Shown here piece after piece: positions 1 to 7,800 of a stretch of 17,916 nt of DNA; the stretch's first letter is position 1; every line of letters begins with the position of its first letter. The notes beneath the pieces were generated by a model. The model did not search any database. It worked only from the letters and a program-made list of their open reading frames with translations, and was not told where the DNA came from. Both the position numbers and the translations under genes were made by a program. Where the stretch lies: NCBI GenBank assembly GCA_900155495.1, contig FTLJ01000121.1:1-17916 (forward strand), written 5' to 3'. Origin of the DNA: Porogramme epimiltina (taxonomy: Eukaryota; Basidiomycota; Agaricomycetes; Polyporales; Polyporaceae).

Positions 1-155
1 CGACTCGCCTGCGGCTCGTCTTCGATCGACTTCCTAACCTAACCTAACACCTGTACTACTATATATACTATGTCTTGTACCGTATGTCACGAGACGCGAA
101 TGGAATGGAGAGTATGACGATACAGGTCGGCAGGCGTAATCAGAATGAGTGTGAG

Positions 156-170
156 GATAAGATAAGATAA
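156..170 (+). repeat. Three tandem GATAA motifs
   Basis: The pentamer GATAA occurs three times head to tail. GATA factors of fungi bind GATA-containing sites, often paired, so this could be a binding cluster. It may equally be a chance microsatellite, since no convincing gene starts just downstream. Confidence 0.3.
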
Positions 171-458
171 AGAGATGATGTAAGGAGGGGATGACGGAAA
201 AGGAAACGATAGCGCACGCCGTTACAGAGGACCCTCGCCTCCGAGTCTGCCGCGATAGATGGAAGTGTGGTCCTAAGGCCTTCTGTGGCCCTGGCTGCGG
301 TTGCGACTTGATCAGAAGAATGTGTGAACGTGGGAAGCTTCCAGTAGTTCGGGAAGGTTCAAGTACTATGGATACTCAGGCTGAACTTACGTGGCGGACT
401 CGGACATCGGCATTTGACGTATTGAACTAGTAGAAGTTAAACCACCGGATTTAAACAC

Positions 459-464
459 TTTATT
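459..464 (-). terminator. Candidate poly(A) signal of the old yellow enzyme gene
   Basis: The minus strand reads AATAAA here, about 160 nt past the stop codon at 623. A second, variant signal (ATTAAA on the minus strand) lies at 548-553. Fungal poly(A) signals are loose, so either or neither may be used. Confidence 0.4.
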
Positions 465-622
465 ACAGGGTAGAGCGTTCAGAGCTCGCTAGAATGGATG
501 AGCTCAGTAGGCTGAGGGCGTTTGCGCGGATATCGCCCAAACTGATGTTTAATGAAAACGTTTGTCTCTAATAAACAACCTAGTAAGTAGGAGCAGAATC
601 CACAACGGGAGTATAGAAGCTC

Positions 623-2079
623 TCAGCGGCGACTTGACGCGCGCCCCGAGAACGGCCACTGGATCTGCCTGGCCATGCGCAACTCGACCTCAAGCTCATC
701 TGCGAACGTCCACACCAACCCCGGGTTCTTCTGGAACATCCGCCCGTTCAAAATCACATCCGCCCGGCCCTGTTTCGACCCACACGAAGTCAGCCACTCG
801 CACCCTCAGCTCCCAGCACATCGCGCACACGTACCTGGTCGAGGATGCTCTGCGCGAGCTGCCCATCGTAGATCTGCCCGACGGCCGCGACGAGGATCTT
901 GTCCCCGTGCGCGCGCTTCACCGCTTCTGCGAACGGCACCTGGTACCCCGGCCCGGTCTTAATGCGCTGGTGCGGGGAGTTGCCGCTCGTGGAGACGTCG
1001 AGGAGGTCGACGCCGTGCGCGGCGAGGAGCGCGGCGAAACGGACGGTGTCTTCGGACCGCCAAGAGGGCTCGTCTGGGCGCGTCTCTTCGAGCCAGTCCG
1101 TCGCAGAGATCCTGTGTGCATATACGACGTTAATCAGAATCACGGGATTGAGAAAAGAACGCACGCACCTGAAGAAGAGCGGCGTTGTGTGCGGGATCGC
1201 AGCACGCACCACGTCGACGACCTCGAGCGGGAACCGCACCCGGTTGTCGAAGCTTCCACCGTACTCGTCCGTCCGCTTGTTCGCGACCGGGCTCAGGAAC
1301 GAGTTCAACAGGAACCCGTGCGCGCTGTGGACCTCGATGACGTCGAAGCCCGCGCGCACCGCCCGCTTCGCCGCGCTCGCGAACGCACTGACGACACGCG
1401 CGATCCCCTCCTTCGTCAGCGCCTTCGGGGCGCACAGCGCATCGCTGTACGGCACGTCCGACGGGCCGTACACCTCATCTGGCCACCCGCCCGCGGCAGC
1501 GCTTGCCGCAGTGGATCCGTGAATGAAGGGCGCGACGGTGGAGGCCTTGCGGCCGGCGTGAGCGAGCTGGATCCCGATCTTCTGGCCTTGGGAGTGGGCG
1601 AAGGTCGTGATCTGGGACCAGGCGGTGGCCTGCTCGTCTGTCCAGATCCCGGCGTCTTCCGGCGTGGTGCGGCCTTCGGGGAGGACGGCGGTCGCTTCGA
1701 CGATGGAGAGGCCCGGGCCGCGTGTGAAGATGCCGCCGACTGTGATGGAGGCCGGTGAGTAATGGGGTACTGGGGAACGGTGATGTGGGGAGCTCACGAT
1801 GTGCGAGGTGCCAAGGCGTGACCACACCGTTTTCGGCAGAGTACTGGTCAAGGGGGGCGAGCTAAGATGTATCGAATAGAGTGAGTGAGTCGTTGGTCGT
1901 GCGGCGCGAGGCGCAGGATCACATACCCAGAGACGGTTCGGAAACTCGACGCCACGGATCTTGATGGGCTTGAAGAGAGACGGAATGGGTTTCCCATCAG
2001 ACTGTGGGTCAGCGGCAGTCCCTGCGGGAGGGTGTTGAAACGGGGTGAAGTACGGTGTGTTGGGTGCGGGTGAGTTCAT
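623..2079 (-). CDS. Old yellow enzyme family NADH:flavin oxidoreductase (YqjM-like class)
   Basis: FMN-dependent ene-reductase of the NADH:flavin oxidoreductase/12-oxophytodienoate reductase family, a TIM barrel that reduces activated C=C bonds with NAD(P)H. The physiological substrate cannot be told from sequence. Exons in coding order: 1927-2079, 1798-1861, 1169-1739, 835-1111, 623-769. The introns (65, 58, 57, 65 nt) are GT-AG and the sum of 1212 nt gives 403 aa, normal for the family. Visible landmarks are the N-terminal LFKPIKIRGVEFPNR stretch, TPWHLAH (residues 66-72), EGR (94-96), IQLAHAGRKAS (129-139), the substrate-binding pair H210 and H213 in HSAHGFL, then DEYGGSFDNR (230-239), and a C-terminal DVILNGRMFQKNPGLVW stretch. 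Loop residue D56 (LAPLDQYS) sits where YqjM-type enzymes carry a flavin-contacting Cys. The start at 2079 is chosen because the family opening follows directly; an in-frame ATG at 2106 would add nine residues. Identity is confident, exact N-terminus less so. Confidence 0.9.
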
Positions 2080-2176
2080 GAGGGTTTGTATGCGTATGGT
2101 TGTCATCTGTAGATGCGGTGGGGAGAGGGTTGAGGACTGGTAAGAGAACTGGGTGAGGATGCTGGGCACGTACATC

Positions 2177-2183
2177 CTTATAT
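2177..2183 (-). promoter_or_regulatory. TATA-like box of the old yellow enzyme gene
   Basis: The minus strand reads CATATAAGG across this site, about 70-100 nt upstream of the two candidate start codons (2106, 2079). That leaves a short 5' leader, which is normal in fungi. It was found by motif and position only. Confidence 0.35.
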
Positions 2184-3006
2184 GCAGCCTCTGAGGACTA
2201 TATTTGTAGAGTGTCGAACGCAGTTGTATTGTACGATCGCGCATTATGTGAATTATGCAAGTCTGAGGCGGATGAGCAAGCAGATTTTGGATGACATAGA
2301 ACGAGACGTACAGTACTAGAGCGACAGTGCGAGTGGATGTTCCTGTAGCGAACTTATGAGAAGCCATCCATGGAACCTATAGGAAGAAGGTCGGCAGGGT
2401 GAGTAAGATTATGCTCACTAAGCATCCAAGAGTGGCGAACGCTGGCGAAAAAGGCGGGCAAGTCCATTCTGGCGCGCACAGGAATAGCCCAAATTGAAAG
2501 GTGGGAACCACGTATAGGACACACCACGCGCATCGACGAGGTACGGCTACATGCGTAGCGCACACCTTGCGTAAAGTAAACCCTACACGAGTGGGTTGCG
2601 AAGACAACTTCTCCGTATCCACGCAGAAATCCTCCACAACGACGAAGATAAATGTTACTCACAGTCTAGCCAGCCCACGGCGCTAGCCTCCGACAGCAAG
2701 TCCGTTCTCCGCCAGTTCACGTTGACTCAGACCCCGCTCGGAGAATAGGCGGCCTCCTCCGCCTGGTTTGAGGCTGACAATATTCGTCATCCGGAGGTTT
2801 GATGGTGCACGCGGGGAGGGGGTCGTTCGTACTTGTGTAATATGAGCGTCGGGCAGCTCGACTATCCCGATGGCTGCATCTAGGGTCTGTGAGCGTGTAT
2901 CAGCAGGGCTCGAAAGTGGGCTCGCAGGACGACAGATGAGGACATTTGTATATGCACACAAATGCGCTAAGGGAGATACACGGATAACCCAAGCCGCAGA
3001 CGGAGA

Positions 3007-3025
3007 CGTGCGTCCTGGACGCACG
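3007..3025. repeat. 19-bp palindrome
   Basis: CGTGCGTCC and GGACGCACG flank a single central T, giving nine perfect base pairs per arm. This geometry suits a dimeric transcription-factor site. No nearby gene start explains it. Confidence 0.5.
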
Positions 3026-3236
3026 CCCGCGTACGTAGTGATTCTACAAGCGCTCGTCTCGACATCTTGTGCGTGCGGCCACAACGCACGCCTCGGGCTC
3101 GAGGGAGTGTTTTAATCTTCGCCTACGAAAACCCCCTCATAGCGAGAAGGCTCTACACCTGTCTTGGCTTTGCTTGGACAAAGGTTGCATTAGAGTGAAC
3201 ATATCGTATCTCGCCCGACACCGTCCACACGGCATG

Positions 3237-4577
3237 TTACGATCTAAACGATGCCACGAGACCATCCTCTCTCCGCACCGGCCCAAAGCGCAGAGGCTGG
3301 AGCCCCTCGCTCTCCGTCCCGATCTGCCCTGCGCCCAGAATCTCCGAGTCCGGTATTGCTTGCAAACGCACAAGCTCGCCGCGGATGTACTCCACAACTG
3401 CGGACATGAGCTCAGGGTACGCGACGTACTTGTCTGCCTCCGCGGGTGGGTGGTCGTGCAGCCCGGAGCCGTCGTCGCGCGCCTCCTCAGCCTCGAGCGC
3501 GGCAGCCTCCAGCTTGTCGACCTTGTCGACCTCGCCACCCGCGAGGTTCACCGTGCGCCTAAACCGGTGCGGGGCGCCTACCGCAGTGGGGTAGTCGATC
3601 CCTCGGGCACCGCGCGCGCCCAGCATGTTCCTCCAAACCGCGGCAGCGAGCTCGGCGTCGGAGCGGACTAGGCCCAGGTCGAGAGACATACCCATGCCCG
3701 CCCACTGCTCCTTGAAGATCTTCATTTGGCGCGTTACGAGGCGCTCGGGCGCACGCCCGCGCGCTCGGGGCCGGCCCGCGGGGGGGTTCGCGACAGTGTA
3801 GAAGTCGGTTGCGGAGGTATAGGGGATGAGATTCTGGGGCGGAGCAAGGGAACCGGGGGACGCGGGCTGCAGGACAGCACGGACGCGGTCTTCTACGTCA
3901 AGGAAAAAGTGGTCGATGAGGCCCTGGACGTAGTTGGTGCCATGGGGCGCGGGGAGTGCGCGGAGGCGGACGGTCAGAAGCCAGACGTGGAGGTTGGCGA
4001 TGGTGAACCATGACTGGAATGTCGGGGGAAGATAGCATTCTATGAAAGAGCGTGAGCGCGAGATAGGGAGTCGAGGAACGCACGACGAAGAAAATGGGTC
4101 CACGCGCGAACGGGGGACAGCGTCGGATGCAAGAAATATCGTGCGCGCGAAGGACTTCGGGAGAGGTAGCAAGGCAGAGAGAGGGAGGATGGACGAGTGG
4201 GAAGGGGGGGGGTAAGGGCGTGCAAGAATAACAAATTGCTCACCATTTTTCCAAAACGCGCTCTGCTCGTCAGCGCGGGGTACGACGAGGTTGGTGTACA
4301 TGGCAAATGCTCTCCGCCCCGCGTATTGCTTCGCGCTGCCATAGCCCATGAGGCTAATAAGGCGTATGAACACGAGCTTCGCCATCGGGTTGTCCTTGAT
4401 TTTTGCTGCCAGCCATGTCTGCGGCGGCGGCGGTGGGTGCTCGGACGAAGACGAGGGCTGAGAGGGCTCAGATTTTGGCAGAGGGGGCGGCGCTGTTGCC
4501 AGGGCGCGGGAGAGGTGTGGGCGAGAGGCGAGGGCGGGCACGCGCACTCTCCGGGGAAGCGCAGCGCGGGGGACCAT
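3237..4577 (-). CDS. CBP3: CBP3/UQCC1-like ubiquinol-cytochrome c chaperone (complex III assembly factor)
   Basis: Mitochondrial inner-membrane/matrix factor. In yeast, Cbp3 with Cbp6 binds the mitoribosome exit and newly made cytochrome b, promoting its synthesis and assembly into the bc1 complex. Exons 4244-4577 and 3237-4039 total 1137 nt (378 aa); the 204-nt intron is GT-AG with a pyrimidine-rich end. The core domain starts near residue 75 (LAAKIKDNPMAKL) and continues through ECYLPPTFQSWF (112-123), LHVWLLTVRLRALP and the LIDHFFLDVEDRVR segment, all typical of this family. Residues 1-30 are Arg-rich with Ala, Leu and Ser and no acidic residues, as expected of a mitochondrial targeting peptide, which supports the start at 4577 (GCCATGG context). 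The frame is open upstream to 4766, but that would add a non-presequence-like extension. A linker near residues 33-55 is Pro/Ser-rich, and the C-terminal third is acidic and variable. The gene is divergent from the condensin gene. Confidence 0.9.
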   Translation of the reverse strand: MVPRAALPRRVRVPALASRPHLSRALATAPPPLPKSEPSQPSSSSEHPPPPPQTWLAAKIKDNPMAKLVFIRLISLMGYGSAKQYAGRRAFAMYTNLVVPRADEQSAFWKNGEQFVILARPYPPPSHSSILPLSALLPLPKSFARTIFLASDAVPRSRVDPFSSSCVPRLPISRSRSFIECYLPPTFQSWFTIANLHVWLLTVRLRALPAPHGTNYVQGLIDHFFLDVEDRVRAVLQPASPGSLAPPQNLIPYTSATDFYTVANPPAGRPRARGRAPERLVTRQMKIFKEQWAGMGMSLDLGLVRSDAELAAAVWRNMLGARGARGIDYPTAVGAPHRFRRTVNLAGGEVDKVDKLEAAALEAEEARDDGSGLHDHPPAEADKYVAYPELMSAVVEYIRGELVRLQAIPDSEILGAGQIGTESEGLQPLRFGPVRREDGLVASFRS

Positions 4578-4848
4578 GGCAAGGACGAGCTGCCCGTCGA
4601 AGGGGCTTTTGGAGACGACGGCGGGGAGTGTGTTGGCGGACGTCGGCGGGAGAGGAACAGTGACGGAATCGCTCGGCGGCAGCGAAGCGCCCCGCTCAGC
4701 GAGGCAACACGTGACTGACGCGGTGTGACGCACGCGTTCGCGTTCAACACGCGTAACGCGCCTCAACTGCCTTCCATCACCTCTAGAGCCTGCGTCCCGT
4801 CCCGCCCGCCGGGCCCTCCTCCTGCCTTCCGTCTAGCGCTTCCCCGCG
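4578..4848. promoter_or_regulatory. Shared bidirectional promoter of the CBP3-like and condensin subunit genes
   Basis: Only 271 bp separate the two divergent start codons, so the segment must hold both promoters and both leaders. It contains a CACGTG E-box (4708-4713), two ACGCGT boxes (4732-4737, 4749-4754) and a pyrimidine-rich stretch (about 4790-4845) just before the condensin ATG, as is usual for fungal leaders. No TATA box is evident. Confidence 0.7.
4732..4754. promoter_or_regulatory. Paired MluI cell-cycle box (ACGCGT) motifs
   Basis: Two copies of ACGCGT occur 17 bp apart, about 95-115 bp before the condensin start codon. In ascomycete yeasts ACGCGT is the binding site of MBF (Mbp1/Swi6 or Res/Cdc10), which drives G1/S genes. 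A role here is inferred from motif, pairing and position. Single copies of the hexamer also occur in coding and intronic sequence in this GC-rich window. Confidence 0.4.
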
Positions 4849-7800
4849 ATGGACTCGTTCGACCTGCAAGACGAGGTGCAGAACCTGCAAGACCCTTCCT
4901 CCTACTCCTTCGACAATGAAATCGACGTCTCTTCCCTCGACCCCTCCGGCATCGTCCATGTCCTCGAGCCTGCTGTCGACTCCCTCGCGCACTCTCCCGA
5001 CTCTATCACTAACCCCGAGGTCTTTGATGCATACCGCTCTCTCCTCAAGCATGCCGCCGCCCTCCAGGGTATCCACATGACGAAAATCCTCGACTCAATA
5101 TCTTCCGCCTACACCGCCGAAGTTGAGGCCGCCCTCCGCGATGTGGACCAAGAGGACCAGCAAACGTACATGGCACACAAGATGCCCCTAGAGATGTACG
5201 CCTTCCTTCTACACTGGTTCGTCACCGCCGCAGAGAAGGTCAAGGCGTCCGGCGAAGAAGATGCTCCCGCCCCCATCCCCAAACCCCGCCGCGGACGAGG
5301 CGGCAAGGCCGCTGCGTCTCGCGCCTCGACGCGCAAGACTAACAACGAAGAATGGTCGTGGAGCGACCAAATCCCCGCTACTCTCGCCCTCGTTGCGAAG
5401 TTGCTCCGGCTCAAGACGCAGCGTATATGGCAGACGACGGGAGAGCGCGAGACGTTTATCAAGTGAGTGTTCGTCTTCCCTTCCACATTTTCTACTCGCG
5501 ATGCGCGTACGTGAGGCATCCCATCGTTCCCCGTCTCCACCACGGTCGCGCCACTACCAACTTGCTGCCGCATGCTGTGTGTCCGAGGACCGAGGCAGAG
5601 CTCTCATAGTTCCCCTATGTCCTTCCGCAGCACATGTGGATGATATAGCACCATCGTTCCGCATTGAGAAATATCTGCGTCGACGTAAGCTAATAGAATA
5701 GCTGAAAGGGCTCATGCGCTTGGATAGTGTCGTTTTTACGAACGTCCATTTCCTCTGGCCCGCGAGCGCGTACGACATTGTACTCTGTCGCGACATGCTG
5801 ATATTTTGTCTCGCAGCTGCGTCACTCGCCCCGTCTATCACATCCTGGAGAGCGAGCAGTACATGAAGTCACTCGCTATCCGGCAAGGCGTCTACAAGGC
5901 CATCTGCTACGCCGTCAAGCACCAGCAGCACGGAGCCGCCGCGCAAATCTCCATCATACAGTCCCTTCAGTACTACGAGCATCTCTCCGAGCACATGGCT
6001 GACTGTTTGCACATCCTCGCGCGCGACTTCGATCATCTTCAGCTCGGCGACGAAATCCTCCGCGACATCGCCGGCAAGAGTTTCAGCGCGCAAGACAACA
6101 AGGGCCCGCGCGTGTTCTCCAAGTTCCTCATCCGATTCGCCGAGCTCCAGCCCCGCCAGGTTCTCAAACAACTTAGTCTCCTCCTTTCCCAGCTCGACTC
6201 TGAGGTACGTTCCGTCTCGCGTCGTACGCGCCACGTGCGGCTAACGTCCCGTACAGTCCTACCCGATGCGCATGGCGCTCGTGGAGGTGCTCGGACACCT
6301 CATTCGCGAGCTCGCCGCCAGCCTCGACGCAGAAGACAATGCCGGAAAGGCGGCGCCGCTGAAGCAGATCAATGGCTTGTACGACCTTCTACTCGGACGC
6401 GCCCTCGACCAGTCTTCGTACGTGCGCGCGAAGGTCTTCAACGTCATGGCGCGCCTCTGCGACTCGCCCACCACTGGCGCCGAGCCGAGCCAGGGCGGCC
6501 CAGGTACCTCGAGCCAGGCGAAGTTCCCGCAACAGCGTCTGCTCATGACGCGTGTGGCGGTCGACTCGTTAGAGGATAAGACCAGCAGCGTCCGTAAGGC
6601 GTCGATCACGCTTCTCGTGCGGCTCATCCTGACACACCCGTACGGTGTGTACGGCGGATTCCTGAGCGAGGCAGAGTGGCGCGTCAAGTACCAGGAGGTA
6701 GCCGACCTTCTCGCGAAGATGGAGGGCGAGATTGGGAAGGCGGTCGAGCGTAACGAGGAGGAAGGTAGCCAGGCCGGCGAGGACGAGGCAGAAGAGGACG
6801 AAGATGACGAGGACGGAGAGGACGAGGACGGAGAAGGTCGCAAGAAGAAGCGGCGCAAGTCGTGAGTCGTGTGCACCACCGCCTCGTACATGACTAACAT
6901 CCTACCAGGAGACGCAAGTCCGGCGAAGACATGGAGGTGGACGGTGAAGAGGACGAGGAGGAAGACGAGGATGTGCCGATGGACGAGGACGACGAGGACG
7001 AGGACGACGTGCCCAAGCCCCGTAAGAAGCGCTCCAAGAAGAAGCCTCGCAAATCCGAGCTCGACCTAGAGGCGCTCACCAACGAGGCCGCCGCGCTTGG
7101 CGAGCTCAACGAAAACCAACACCTCGAGCAGAAACTACGCAAGAAGTTCTGCCTCGACGCGCTCGAGTTCATTCGCCAAATCGAGGAGGGCATGAAGACC
7201 ATTATGCGTCTCCTCGCGTCGACGAACAAGCTCGAAGTCCTCGAAGCGATCGAGTTCTTCCGCGTCACCTATGAGTATAAGTTTGACGCAGCACCGACTG
7301 GGATCAAGAAGATGCTTCACCTCATTTGGCACAAGGACAACAACGCAACGTCCGAGGACGGGAAGGAGGTGAAGGGCATCCGCCTGCGCCTCATCGAGTG
7401 CTACCGAAGCATGTTCTTCGAGCCTGTTCCGAATCTCGACCCCAAGCAGCAGGTGAATCGTATCTGTAAGAACATGATCGAGTAAGCATCCGAACCCACG
7501 TACCTGTAGCCATGCCGCCATGTTAGCTAATGCCTCGGTCTCAAACAGACTCACTTACGGCGCGACACTCGCGGAACTGACGAGTCTCGAGGAAATGATG
7601 CGTCAGCTCATGGAGGAAGGCCATATCCATGACGACGTCGTTGCGAAGCTATGGCAAGTTTATGGTACGTCGAATATGTCATACCTACTTTCTTTCCGGC
7701 TAATTGGTTTCGTAGGCTCCCCGAAGGGCCTTCCGAGATATCAACGCCGCGGCGCTATCATCGTCATCGCCATGCTTGCAGTCGCGAAGCGTGAGGTTGT

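Larger units (their letters stand above)
1..622. other. Left flank and 3' region of the old yellow enzyme gene; no confident gene
   Basis: I see no gene I can name here. The segment contains a short CTAAC-type repeat (33-47), three tandem GATAA motifs (156-170) and a 79-codon open frame (191-430, plus) with six closely spaced cysteines but no visible signal peptide. The part from roughly 440 to 622 is probably the 3' untranslated region of the minus-strand oxidoreductase, because a poly(A)-like signal lies in it. Confidence 0.5.
2080..3236. other. Intergenic region between two minus-strand genes; no gene recognised
   Basis: The left part is the promoter and leader of the oxidoreductase, and the right part should hold the 3' end of the CBP3-like gene. 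Open frames here (for example 2377-2637, 2683-3084 and 2870-3115) have no family resemblance, no splice-joined extension that I could build, and overlap each other on both strands. A 19-bp palindrome with one unpaired centre base lies at 3007-3025. I cannot exclude a non-coding transcript. Confidence 0.5.

Noticed and set aside
33..47. CCTAA repeats as possible telomeric sequence
   Set aside because: The unit is five bases, only three copies occur, and conserved genes lie close by; fungal telomeres usually use TTAGGG-type six-base units in long arrays.
562..1758. 398-codon plus-strand open frame
   Set aside because: It lies opposite the spliced old yellow enzyme gene and exists because of GC-biased codon use on the real strand; its translation is Arg-rich and matches no family.
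4197..4718. 173-codon plus-strand open frame
   Set aside because: It is antisense to the first exon and intron of the CBP3-like gene and its promoter, with low-complexity Arg/Gly content.
5635..5706. C/D snoRNA within condensin intron 1
   Set aside because: The box C match is partial, the box D match is only the four-base CTGA, and no convincing terminal stem or C'/D' pair was found.
5806..6579. Plus-strand frame running 257 codons through condensin intron 2
   Set aside because: Beyond 6204 the frame is an out-of-phase read of exon 3. Splicing 6204 to 6257 restores the conserved frame.
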